From: Carposina sasakii
Lineage: Eukaryota > Arthropoda > Insecta > Lepidoptera > Carposinidae
DNA length: 64,000 nucleotides
Direction of reading: 5' to 3'
Assembly (NCBI GenBank): GCA_014607495.2
Contig: CP053153.1
Coordinates: 248,001-312,000, forward strand
The notes beneath the pieces are model-generated. The model was not told the DNA's origin, did not search any database, and saw nothing but the letters and a program-made list of their open reading frames with translations. Shown one piece after another: positions 22,499-33,170 of this stretch (position 1 is its first letter; each line of letters starts with the position of its first letter). The position numbers were made by a program, and so were the translations under genes.

Positions 22499-22705
22499 CT
22501 TTGTTCCCGAAAAAGGGTAGGCACCGCAGAGTCATAAAGGAGATCTCGCAGCCATGTTTGGCATAGCAAGGACAGCTGTAATATATCAGTTACAATTTTT
22601 TTGGCCTGCCTGAGAGAATGCCCGATTTATTTAGTCGACTCTTACGACATGCGCGGAAAGAGATGCAACTGATGTAGGTACTTATTCTAGTGAAGCCCTG
22701 CACAG
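22499..22705 (-). repeat. Family R repeat
   Basis: Minus-strand copy. In plus orientation it has GTTCCCGAAAAAGGGTAG, ATAAAGGAGATCTCGCAGCC, TTTAGTCGACTCTTACGACA and TAGTGAAGCCCTGCAC. It has the same order as 30430-30635. Confidence 0.7.
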
Positions 22706-23267
22706 ATTTTTTTTTATAAATACGCAGCATATACTCAAGTGTACTACTACTCATTGTTCATCACATGATGTTTCGGGTTGGACACTTTTATAGGTTTCTT
22801 CAAAATTAACTTTTGCTACTCCTATTACGTTATAAGCAACACCTTAATTCTGACTTAAAATCTTGACTGGCCTCAATATTACATAGTTACTATGATAAGA
22901 TAGACTCAGGTCAAGAGGAAATCTTGCATGTATTCGACGAGTAGATGGCCCTAAGTCGATAATAATTGGTTCGAAACTACCCAACCTCGTACTTTTGGCA
23001 CAAGGTTACCATGTAGCTCTTCAGAGTATTAGGCTTGTTGTACGACTTGTTTCATTTACGCGATTAATAAACACAATATTGTCACGCATAGCGGTATAGG
23101 GTACTACTAAGTACTAACAATTTAGTTATGTTAGTTATGTTATATAATACTACAGATTAACAGAACTAAGTACCGAACAGTTGAGTGTAACTCACCAACT
23201 CCTTGATCTAGAAAATTATGATAGCATATATAGTATAGCTTCTAATAAACCTTAAAATTTCCCTGTA
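22706..23267. other. Intergenic; nothing recognised
   Basis: AT-rich sequence without coding potential or clear repeats. Confidence 0.4.
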
Positions 23268-23435
23268 ATCATCATCATCAGCCTAGTGCAGTCCACTGCT
23301 GGACGTAGGCCTACCCCAGGGCATGCCACAAGCAAGATTACCATGGGGGGTATATGCCCATAGTCACCACGCTGAGCAGGCGGGTTGGTGACCGCAGTTT
23401 GTATTTTGGACTATGTTGTCAACATGTTCCCTGTA
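23268..23435 (-). repeat. Family L retroposon 3' part
   Basis: Inverse of 15375-15658: ATCATCATCATCAGCCTAGTG, CCACTGCTGGACGTAGGCC, CCCATAGTCACCACGC and GCGGGTTGGTGACCGCAG. It is truncated earlier than the other copy. Confidence 0.72.
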
Positions 23436-23924
23436 ATGCTTCTCTTTAAATATGTCCCCGCTAAGTTAAAAATATAGCTGCGGAATATCCTTTATGATTC
23501 TCCATTTCTGGCAACCCTAATTCTCATATCTAGTAGGTACCTAATAGGGGAAAAAATGACTGCTATAAGAAGGATAGCTGTAACTTTTATAGTTACTAGT
23601 TACCACATAAAGACAAACAGTTTGAGAGTCGATACCCGAGGACGTGCGCGTGCACAGCTCCCGCGCAGGAAGACGTTCTCACTCGTCCGCCTGCCGCGCA
23701 TGCGTTCAAGGCAAACTGTCAAATCAGGCATATTATAATCTGCCTAGGTGCTTTGAATAGTATGGCTTTTGGACAACATTTTTCTGACTAATTAACAACT
23801 AGGTTAGGTTATGGTAGCGTATCCCAGCTTCGGGTGGATATTTGCTAGAAACCAATTTGCCTTATGTTATGAAAATGTTAAATCTAAAATCATGTGCTGA
23901 TGTGGGACTTCACTAAACTACATA
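23436..23924. other. Intergenic; nothing firm
   Basis: Contains a possible R fragment (23470-23525) and a CpG-rich patch (23635-23705) with no coding support. Confidence 0.3.
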
Positions 23925-24060
23925 AACAGTATCTCCCTCCTTGCGTGTCGTCAGAGTGGATTAAGGAACTATGAGGCGATGAGCTAGCAACTTGTCCCTG
24001 CTCATTTGCACTTGCCCCGCTACGCTAAACGTGGCTGTGGTATCTTTTTTATGATCCAAA
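23925..24060 (+). repeat. Family R repeat
   Basis: Carries GTCGTCAGAGTGGATTAAGG, GAGCTAGCAACTTGTCCC, GCTACGCTAAACGTGGCTG and TATGATCCAAAGG in the same order as 35060-35268. It is slightly diverged and truncated at its right. Confidence 0.65.
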
Positions 24061-24106
24061 GGATATCCCATGAAACCAGCCGTCACTTTATATATGTATA
24101 AGATAA

Positions 24107-24430
24107 GCGGTGATAGCTCAGTGGTTAAAACGTGCACCTTCCAAGCGGGAGGCGTAAGTTCGATCCCAGTCACGGGCCTGTACCAATGAATTTATTTCAT
24201 GTACAGATTTTAATGTTACAAAATTATTTTATTTGTACGTAAAAACCGTTGGTCCTGCGCCTGATCTCTCTCCGGTCGTGTCGGCTTTCCGTCCCATCGG
24301 ACTATGATAGTGAGGGAATAGAGAGTGCATCTGTGTTTGCGCATACACTTGTGCACTATAATATCTCCTGCGTACCTGGCCAATCTCCGTAGAGATTGGT
24401 CGCCTTGGCCGAAATACGGCCGGAGATCAT
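24107..24430 (+). mobile_element. SINE-A, near full-length
   Basis: The tRNA-derived head at 24107-24180 has an A box (TAGCTCAGTGG, 24114-24124) and a B box (GTTCGATCCC, 24158-24167), an internal Pol III promoter. The body contains CCGGTCGTGTCGGCTTTCC, GTGCACTATAATATCTCCTG and GGAGATCAT at the end. The same element is inverted at 37732-38072. No long frame is meaningful. Mobilisation would depend on a LINE partner. Confidence 0.88.
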
Positions 24431-27400
24431 AATTTAAAATGACTAGGCAATATGTTATATTGTCCAAATAGAACATTTGTCCGCGACATGCAGCGCATGT
24501 ATACTCTGTACGAGGTACAGGCCAACGTACACCTACTTTACATAGGCGCACAGAGAATCGTTTTGAACTTTCGGTCCGTAAAGGACGAAAATAACTAATG
24601 CCTAGTTTTTTTTTTACTTGGATAGTGGTTATCCTTGTGATTCTACTAGGAGAAGTAGGGTATATTAGTTCCAAACTCATAATGCTAGTAGAAGAAAAAC
24701 TGTGTAAGAACATAAGGACATGTGAAATAAGATTTAGTCTAATTAAGCCTCTAATGTAAATCTTATTGAATATCTAAGTATAGAAGGTTCACTTTATCTA
24801 CCTATAGTGTCCACTGCTAGTGATCCTGGCTGAACTGCTGAGAGGAAGGTCTTGGGTACAAAAAGCAAGTGAAGACATTGATCGAAACGTTAAATAATAT
24901 AAATATCTAATGTTTCCCCTTTCTGTTATTATTACCTATTTACTATACAATATACATCTATGTATATAAACCAACCAATGAAACAAACCCATAGGGATTT
25001 TTCGTGAGATTAGGTTGCGTTATAAAGTTAGTAATTTGTTTTTCGTGGGTTCTTAATTGCATAATTAACATCCTAGTACGGTTAACTTAAATTTTCCAAT
25101 TAATCAAAATGTATTAAACTTTTCCGTCGCGCAAGTGTCTAACATATAGGCACATATAACGCATACAACCAACACTAGCTGTAGGAAGCTGGGCAGGCTA
25201 TATTCGTTAGAGAATATAGTAAGAGAGGTATTCGGGATTTAAATTATTTTCTTCATTTTATACGGACGAAGCCACAGACGGAGTCTAGTATAAGAAATTA
25301 TGTCTGTATGTTCTGTAGTCTTGCCTGTAACATACAAGTATAGGCGTATATATGTACCAGTATTACCAGTTGGTACAAAGTAATGAATTTACTATACTGT
25401 GTCACACGCATGATCGCGCTCGCCAGAGATAAAAACGATTGTTTATTGCTTACGTACAGAAACTTTTTACACAGAAAAACTTGATCGAAGCCACATTGTA
25501 GTCCTGCATACAACAGATGCAGTTCAGTAGCATGCAACGTGCGGTGACAAATAATAGTTTTCAACAGGAATTACGCTTTCTAGTTAGACAAAAGAAGTTT
25601 TTTTTAATATTCGGAGTTATTACATAACCTCGTCTGTTTAAACATCTGATTAAAAAAAATTGATGGCAAAATATATAGAATATAAGTTAAATTCAGGCAA
25701 TGTTTAGACAATGTTTAAATTATATCATATTACTAAAGAATAATAGCACCATTAGAGTCCTGGGACCAGCCTGGGTGGGACATACTTCCTTGCGCTTACG
25801 GCGAAGCGGCGTCATGAGCCTGGTGAATAGATGTAAAGAGGCATTCTTATGTTCTTTATCCCTAATCCCAATATGAAAGCGTTGGCTTAAAGAGGCTCAA
25901 TATTATATAAGCAATTGTACAAACATTTTTTGTGTACAATAAACAATAAGAACAATGTGAACCGCTTTAAAAGTGAATCTCACGCAGCGCACCTTAATGA
26001 AACTGATAAAGAAATCATCGTATCACAAACATCGCAGACTCGAGAGAAACGTGATTCGTATCTCATCAGATCTATGTCCGAAACTCGAACAAGTGAGTCA
26101 GAATGCGGGATTGATTTCAGTCAACAACGAGGACTCTGCTGCTCAGGGATAAGGGTGTGGAAATGGAAGGTTTCGACAACGGGGAGGTTTTTGTGGATGC
26201 TGGCAGTTTTGCAATTTGACTGGTAAGCTTGGCAGGTAAAGCTGTGTTTCCCCTGGCAGGCGCAGGACGCGACGTGTGATCGCGTCCCGCGGGCGCCGCA
26301 TTCCTGTGCGCCGTGCGCTGGTTGGTATTCCGCAGGCGAGCGCACGCGCAAACCAACGCGCAAAAAAGACAATGACTTCGTATTTTATACGTCCCTAAAC
26401 GTTCCATCAGTGTATTGATACGATTCGTCGTTGCCCTTAAACGTCAACGGGCAGACGACTTTGTTTTTGAAGGATTTCGTCCGATCCGAGTCCCGCTATT
26501 TTTTGAACGGAATATTAATGTGGTAGGGTAAAACATCGGCGGACATTTCTCGTCGTTCGTTATCTGTCTGCGGCGCAAGTGTGAGAATGTTCATTAATAC
26601 GTCGGGACAATGGCTCCCAGCGAGTAGCTACCAGGAATCGACGTGTTTGCTCGCCTCTTGTTCTAATATTGAAAAACTTTGTCTTAGCGAATGTTTGCCG
26701 AGCGGCGAGCGGGACCCGCCGGCGCTGATGAAACGCCGATGTGTCCACATGGGTACTTGTCTTATTGGCTTCATGTTTGCTCAGTAATGTAACATCGTAA
26801 GTGGCTTGCACCTGTGGGCACTTGCGTTGTTTTGCTCCTGCAGCCGGCGGCCCAGAAGGCGTCACGTAATGAGACGTAAGCTACAAAGCATCGCTCTACA
26901 AACAACGTTTTTAACACGTCGCCGGACTGTTTGACGTGACGTCCTGTGAAGTTTCTATAGATTTGTTATGGTATCCTACAATAGATACCGCTTCGGGATC
27001 GTTATAAGAAGAGCTCTGACTCCAACAATACCCTAAACCCTTTTTCGATGTAGACAATATGTGTATACCATCGATGGTAGACAGTTATACAGTGGCGATG
27101 AAGGAAGAATAATTAACCCCTACCAATGACACAGCAAAAATAACTTTCCCCCTCTTTACATTTTCACAATAAACGGGTAGACAAAACTGGAGGAAATCCA
27201 AGGAAGTAATTGATAACTTTTTACTAGGGAGCCTTAGACATATTTGGACAATGTTCGTATTGCTCTTATTCTTCCCGTATTTAACGATAAGTTTTTGTTA
27301 CTTACTATATCATAAGCAGAACGCTTTGTTACTGGCACTAACTTCATTAAAACAACTTTATAATTTAAAGTTGTTTTTCATCCAATCCCCTGGATAATGA

Positions 27401-28190
27401 CGATTTTATTACAAAACTACTTTTAAAGATTTCATTCTTCAGAAAAATGTATGCAGTATCTATCTGTCTAATTTAGCAAATGTATAATTCCTTTGTAATA
27501 ACATGGGTAGACTCATTTTTAACACATAAGCAATTTCAAATAAACCTAACTCTAATACCTCACCCTCCTTGCGTTGCGCAGTCGTTTTTCAGATTCTACA
27601 GAGATATTATTTCTGAATTCTTACAACTAGCTGATTGATAATATTCATTGCTAAACATGATCTATACTTCATACCCAAGTATAAACGTATCTGATAGTTA
27701 CCACGTAAGCATAACTCCTTCCAATCTCTAACTAATTAGTAATTCATCTGCTTCGTATGCAGATGAGGTCCAGCGCAGATGCTATCTCTTTACGCCACCA
27801 GGAGATACCAACAGCTGAGTAACGCGCCTCGACTGCAATCCCCGCGCATGAATGGGCATGCGTCTAATTCATTCACACTTGATCTCTGATGAGGAGATAG
27901 CTGGCCGGCTGCTGGCTACTTAACGTATAAGGAGAATAGTAGAGTAATTATTAATGGAGTCAAATATTGCTTTAAGTTGAGCTTTGTCTAGAATTGCTGA
28001 TCGTAGAGATCTGAAACTTGGAGGTTGTGTTATTTGTTTGACATAGGGAGTTTATAGGGAGGTTAAAGAATTATCTTTGTGAAAATATCTCTATCTTGGA
28101 CGCAAACCTTTTCTGGGGTCACAGTTGTGACCCACCAAGATTAGCCAAAACAAAGTGGAAGGGCACTTCATACCATATTGTTTTTATCTG
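24431..28190. other. Gene desert with CpG-rich patches
   Basis: A family H fragment lies on the minus strand at about 25205-25294 (TAGACTCCGTCTGTGGCTTCG inverted). GC/CpG-rich unique patches occur at 26255-26360, 26620-26760 and 26810-26945. Several short open frames overlap there on both strands, as expected from GC-rich DNA, and I do not call genes. The word CTTGCGTTGCGCAGTCG at 27570-27587 is a fragment of the element at 28787-30120. Confidence 0.4.
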
Positions 28191-28194
28191 CAGC

Positions 28195-28721
28195 ACACTA
28201 AAAATTGTATGAGGTTAAGCGAGAAAGGTACACTAAAAATTGTATGAGGCTACTCTCCATTAACCTCGTCCTTGTGGGTCGATTCCGTCTTGTCCTCGAA
28301 CCACGAGAGTTCTGTGGAAGGCATTTTAAATTACAGCATTTAGGTCGGTAATGGAATGAAGTAAACCTGAAAAACTATGGTGCAATTATTAGAAAGTAAT
28401 GTTCTAGGCCTCCCCCCATCAGGGTCGGAAGCAGCCTATCCAACCGACGCCCGCAACTAAACCTCGCGGGTGGCCTTCCCACGCTGCGCTTGCCAGTATC
28501 CACTCTAGAACTTTCCGCTACTCTCCATGCTGATTACCTCGTCCTTGTGGGTCATTGTTTTCTATTCCGTCTTGTCCTCGACACGTTCGCGTTATCGAGA
28601 TTGATTAATATCTGAGTTCTGTGGAAGTGTGCATTTTAAATTACATTAGAGCACATTTAGGTCGGTAATGGAATGAAGTAAACACGTTAAGAAAAACTAT
28701 GTGTTTTTTCCAATTATTAGT
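28195..28721 (+). repeat. Diverged local direct duplication
   Basis: A 20-bp word (ACACTAAAAATTGTATGAGG) is repeated at 28195-28214 and 28230-28249. The following unit, 28250-28394, is repeated in longer form at 28518-28721: ACCTCGTCCTTGTGGGTC, CCGTCTTGTCCTCGA, AGTTCTGTGGAAG, CATTTAGGTCGGTAATGGAA and CAATTATTAG. The first copy lacks several short internal segments. The intervening stretch (28395-28517) is unrelated. Function unknown. Confidence 0.8.
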
Positions 28722-28786
28722 ATAATAATACAGGGTGTTTTTTCGTTGCTACTCTTAACGAAGGGTACGTACTCTGTACATCAAAA

Positions 28787-30120
28787 AATCCAAAAACCCG
28801 ACTGCTTAAAAAAGAACCAAATAATGTACATCGCCTTTTTTAAAAACTTCTGTTCCACTGACCCCTTCGAAAGTAAAGCCTTTGGAAAACAAGCACTTAC
28901 ATGTCGCCCGGCCGGTGGTCCTAATCTCTAGAATTCTATAAGCTTGGCTCTTGGGTCTTTGCCTATTATTATGGAATAAATACTACCTCTGGTTGAAGAC
29001 TGCCGTCCTCTGTCTTCAGCTTCGTCACTGGCTCTAAAATATTTTCTAGCCTTGGTTTCGCTCTATGTCTCCTTAATCGTAATGTCGTGTCGCATAACAA
29101 CTGAACAGCCAGGATTGCGCGCCTTTCCATGAGGTTGATTAAAGTTTCTGGGGTCTATATTAGCTAAAGAATTTAGACCCCACTGTCGGATAATGGATCA
29201 CGACTGTTCGAGTTGAAAGCTCTCGGGGTTTTGTTGTTATGTTACGATCTCTCCCGTTTCATTATGTGCCTCGAAATTCGGTGATATTTTATGTTCTTCA
29301 ATAGTATCTCGTTCCTCGTGTGCTTGTTTGGAGCCAGGTATTCCAGGCGGCTTCTTAATAATATTATAGAATTCTAGACCACCGGACATGTAAGTGCTTG
29401 TTTTTTTTCTTTACAGGTTTTTGATGTACATTATTTGGTTCATTTTTAAGCAGTCGGGTTTTTGGATTTTTTAAACTCTGTTCAAAAAATGTTTTTTTAT
29501 GAAAAGTAAAAAAACAAGCACTTATACTTTTTTGTTATGAGTAGGTACCTAGCTACTAATAGATATGCCTCAAGAAACATGCTCGACAGCAAGAAGTTTT
29601 CGTCTTGCTGCTGTCTAAAAACTTACCTATACGTGAGAATGGTTGTTACGCAGCTTTCAATCGATATAGATTCTAAACGGTTGGTCGAATCGAAAAATGA
29701 TTTTTAAATACCTATTTAAGAGACTTTAATTTTTTTCATTTTTACAAAAACCTAAAAATGATTTTTAAATACCTATTCAACGATACCTCACTCGAAAATA
29801 CAAACATACATACATATAGTTAAACACAATACCACTCTTTTGTCGACTTAAATTTTTTTCATTTTCACAGAATCCAGTCCAGTAGTCCAATCCAGTAGTC
29901 GCCATATTAGATTTTCACTAACGTCATGTCTTTAGTGACTCTCGCCGAACTAAGAGGAATCGATTGACGTATGATTCCACAAAAAAATACTATTTAATAA
30001 TTTAATCATAAAAATCGGCCGAGGCGTTTGGTCTGTGTAGTGCTTCAAAGGAAAATACAAACATACATACATACATAGGCTGTTAAACACAATACACTCT
30101 TTTGCGTTGCGCAGTCGGGT
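28787..30120. mobile_element. Inserted element with ACCCGACTGC ends
   Basis: The left end reads AAAAACCCGACTGCTT and the right end GCGTTGCGCAGTCGGGT, giving terminal inverted repeats of about 10 bp. The interior is composite: an inverted-repeat pair (28791-28945 with 29335-29471), then AT-rich sequence with two copies of a word block containing AATACAAACATACATACAT and GTTAAACACAATAC (about 29795-29850 and 30050-30105). No transposase frame is present, so it is nonautonomous. The superfamily is not recognised. Confidence 0.65.
28791..29471. repeat. Inverted-repeat pair inside the nested insert
   Basis: CCAAAAACCCGACTGCTTAAAAA, GAACCAAATAATGTACATC, AAACAAGCACTTACATGTC and TAGAATTCTATAA on the left recur inverted and in order on the right. 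The left arm carries extra sequence. The loop (about 28946-29334) is unique. It looks like two inverted copies of one end flanking a captured segment. Confidence 0.7.
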
Positions 30121-30429
30121 AATAAAGTAAGTTTATGCCAAAAAAAATGCTGCGAAAGGATGTAAATTTTATTGAAAAAAAAAATTGCTTGATCGGGCAA
30201 AATAGTGTCCAGTATTTATGCTAGTTTTTTGCTCGTAAAAAATTTTTGCTACACGCGTCAATATGCATTTATGCAGGAAAACGCAGTCTATTTACTCAAC
30301 TTTGGATTCTAATATTTTGGAAACCAGACACTTCCCAGGTATGCTTCCACGAAGAAAAATGATCGTGATGTTGAGGAGATTCCGTTGTTTTCGGAAACGT
30401 TGACGACGAAAAATCACCCTGTATACCTG

Positions 30430-30635
30430 TGATTGTGTTCCCGAAATAGGGTAGCCAGAACTGCAGAATAGATCCTATATCCACGTTTAGCATAGAGGGG
30501 ACACACATGTAGGTAATTGATCAATGACAAGCTGCTTATCGCCTAAGAGAATAGCGGAATTCCTTAGTCGACTCTTACGACATGCACGGAAGGAGATACG
30601 GCTGGTGTATTCTAGTGAAGCTCCGCATAAGCACA
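30430..30635 (-). repeat. Family R repeat
   Basis: In plus orientation: GTGTTCCCGAAATAGGGTAG, CACGTTTAGCATAG, TTAGTCGACTCTTACGACATG and TCTAGTGAAGCTCCGC. It is adjacent to the right end of the split MITE-1. Confidence 0.7.
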
Positions 30636-31053
30636 GGATTACTAAAATAGCATAGGTACCTACAGATATTACCGGATAAATAGTTTATCCCACAGGTATA
30701 GCAGAAGCTCCACATCCCCACGCCTACGCGTGGCCTTGCCGGCTCTGGTTCCCAGCCCTGCTCGCCGTTATCGTGCCATCGCCGCCGCGTCCACCGTGGA
30801 TGCTACTCCAATTACTGCGCTTTTTATAATAAAATAACATCAGGAAAATAGCAATGTTAGTTTCTAAATGTCTCTGACCTTTGTTTTGGCACGAGGTGGA
30901 GGTTTTCGACAAGTTTCGTCGAAGCTGGGATAGAGCCGTGGTGTTAAGATGGGGCATTTGCCCAACAGTGAGACTATGCCAGGTGATGATAAGTACTTCT
31001 ACACCTTAAAAGCAAGCAGATAAGATTGAGTGCGTTTAAATTTTTTATTATTT
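30636..31053. other. Intergenic; nothing recognised
   Basis: GC-moderate stretch at 30710-30800, no coding support and no clear repeat. Confidence 0.3.
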
Positions 31054-31254
31054 AAGTTTAAATTTTGTTGTGTCCCACTGCTGGGCAAAGGCCTCCCCCA
31101 TTTTAGCCCACACTTGTCTTGTTCCCGCTATAGTGGCCCAATCCGTGAGAAACTTATCCAGGTCGTCCCTCCATCTTCTCCTAGGTCTTCCCCTACGCCG
31201 GGGAACACAGCAGTGGGACACAGCATAGACTATTAAAAAAAAAAGTTTAAATTT
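31054..31254 (-). pseudogene. RTE-like LINE protein fragment in a 12-bp target duplication
   Basis: On the minus strand the sequence encodes the C-terminal signature of an RTE-type LINE protein: RRRGRPRRRWRDDLD, a Trp-containing linker, and GEAFAQQWD. The piece is flanked by identical 12-bp words AAGTTTAAATTT at 31054-31065 and 31243-31254. The plus-strand end of the insert is A-rich (ten A just before the second word). This would be the poly(A) tail of a plus-strand RNA, antisense to the LINE frame. The fragment is too short to be functional. Confidence 0.7.
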
Positions 31255-32191
31255 CAATAGATGGCCTCTCAAAACTCAGGTCGATCAAGTTGTTTTGGTG
31301 TCGATGGGTTACGAACAGAACGACTAATTTGATAGAATATTTCGTTAGCACTGATAGAAACATGTAAAGTTGCCGGTAATAGTAACATTTTTAAAAATCC
31401 AAGTACTCTTTAATTAGAAGTTTATTCAGCCGTAATGTATATCAATTTGTATAATCAGCACTATCTCCTCACCTAGGCGAGACTAATTGCGTGATACACT
31501 GGACTATATGCGGCAATTTCACAGAATTGGCATTAGCATATGTTTCTTATTAAAACACCACACTCCAGCAAGTGACCACAGAGTCATTAACCAATTTGCG
31601 TATTGACTCGCAACCTTCGCTAACTGGACACGTAACAGTCTATCTTCATTAACCTACACACTGGAAAGTCTACTCAAAATGGCTTTATCTAGAGTAGATA
31701 TCAGCTTGATAGGAGTCAAGTCTTGGAAGTGTGAAGTCAGATGTCGAGGAGCAGCCTGATTCCGTATTGTAATGTATGCTGACCGCAGCCAGCCTCGGTC
31801 GTGCCAGCTCCTCAATTAGCGTCACTGCTGCATCTATTCCCGCGTCACGACAGGTCCCGCGTCCCGCATCGCAACCGCGGGACACGTGGACCTCTTTTCT
31901 GTAAACATGCAAATGTATTACTGCTTCTGCTTGGAACATTAATTAGGTGTGCTGCGATACATTACGATTGGCTCGGGTGATTTCCCTTTAGAGATCACAG
32001 GCGAGGTCGACTATAGGTATATAAAGTCACGAGTAGTATTTATTCTAGGTTTAAATTAGTCATAAGTGGTAGGTATATGCGTGCCATATGCATTCACCTT
32101 CTCTGGCATTATGAATTTTGTAACATTTTGGCTTATCACCCAAGTAATATTTAAATGGGTACGTACTTATTGGCATTTTACGCCAAATAGT
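31255..32191. other. Intergenic; GTCCCGC patch
   Basis: No gene. TCCCGCGTCCCGCATCGC lies at about 31850-31870 beside GCGGGAC, and a perfect octamer (ATGCAAAT) is at 31907-31914. Confidence 0.35.
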
Positions 32192-33170
32192 ATGAAATGA
32201 AATGAAATGAAATGAAATATTGTTTATTTGTCTGATTTCCGGTATGTAGATAATACAATGATATTATACAATGTCAATGTATGGTGTCTTAAATATTGGT
32301 AATGTCCGCGAAAATCTGCCTATTTAGGCGTACAAATATTATTATCAGAAATAGTCATTAAATAATTAAACGTGCCCTGTAGACAAATTTTATATAAGTA
32401 GCATGCAGATTTCAGTACCTATTACAAGTCAGACTCAATAATATTATTAATTGCAGGTGTCATACATATATAAGTAATAAAAAATAACAATAAATTAAAT
32501 TAGATTAGATTAGAAAGCACCCAAATACTCATCAACAGAATAGTAACATTTATCCAGTAACAAATTGTGAATTTTGCGTTTAAAATTATCAAGAGACAGA
32601 TCGCGTATTTCATAAGGTAATTTGTTAAATATCTGAATCGACATGTAAAAGCAATTCTTCCGTACCATTGCTAATCTGCAGATTGGAACCTTCAATTTAC
32701 TATTTAACTTAGCCCTAAATTGGCGTGTATTGGCATCTTTTCGCGTCAGATAAAATTCAGGGTGCTGCTTAGCAAAAATTGCCATTTGTTTAATGTATAG
32801 GCAAGGGAGTGGGAGAATTCTAAATCTCTTAAATAGAGGGCGACAGGAGTCAAGAAAGTGAGCCCCGCATATTGCCCTTATACATTTTTTTTGTACTCTA
32901 AATGCCCTAAGCACATCAGAAGAATTGCCCCATAGCAGTAGTCCAAACTGCAGTACTGACGCAACGTAGCCGTGGTAAGCGCACAAAGCAACATCTATTG
33001 AAGCTACCTCACGGAGGCGGCGTAATGCGTATACAAATCTGTGGAGTCTCGAACATACGTTTTCCACGTGTAATCTCCAGTCACAGTGCTGGTCGACTAT
33101 AACCCCTAAAAACTTTGTATATTGGACCATCTCAATACTTTTACCACAATATTGTATGTTTAACGGCGTT
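32192..33170 (-). mobile_element. 5'-truncated non-LTR retrotransposon (CR1/Jockey-like)
   Basis: The minus-strand element comprises the end of a reverse-transcriptase frame, a ~290-nt 3' untranslated region and a pentanucleotide tail. In plus orientation the tail is (ATGAA)n at 32192-32218. The tail and truncated 5' side are typical of target-primed insertion. No clear target duplication was found. Confidence 0.75.
32510..33130 (-). pseudogene. C-terminal reverse-transcriptase fragment
   Basis: The 206-residue frame begins near YTKFLGVIVDQHCDWRLHV, the 'KFLGV..D..W..H' motif after the RT fingers/palm. It continues with YHGYVASVLQFGLLLWGN and VQKKCIRAICG, and ends with the K-CYYSVDEYL tail seen in CR1/Jockey-like elements. 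An in-frame stop lies just upstream near 33170, so the endonuclease and catalytic RT core are absent. It cannot work as an enzyme. The start methionine is simply the first in the fragment. Confidence 0.8.

Larger units (their letters stand above)
28729..30423 (+). mobile_element. MITE-1 copy split by a 1.3-kb insertion
   Basis: The left part 28729-28786 (TACAGGGTGTTTTTTCG, GGGTACGTACTCTGTACATCA) and the right part 30121-30423 (AATAAAGTAAGTTTATGCC through TCACCCTGTA) together rebuild the uninterrupted copy at 11777-12144. The break falls within CATCAAATAAAG, and the extra A residues at the joint fit a very short target duplication. Confidence 0.85.

Noticed and set aside
24216..24713. 165-residue minus-strand frame
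   Set aside because: Much of it lies across the SINE-A body; the rest has no recognisable domain.
26117..26407. Overlapping Cys/Arg-rich frames
   Set aside because: Two frames of the same strand and one of the other are open together, typical of GC-rich noncoding sequence.
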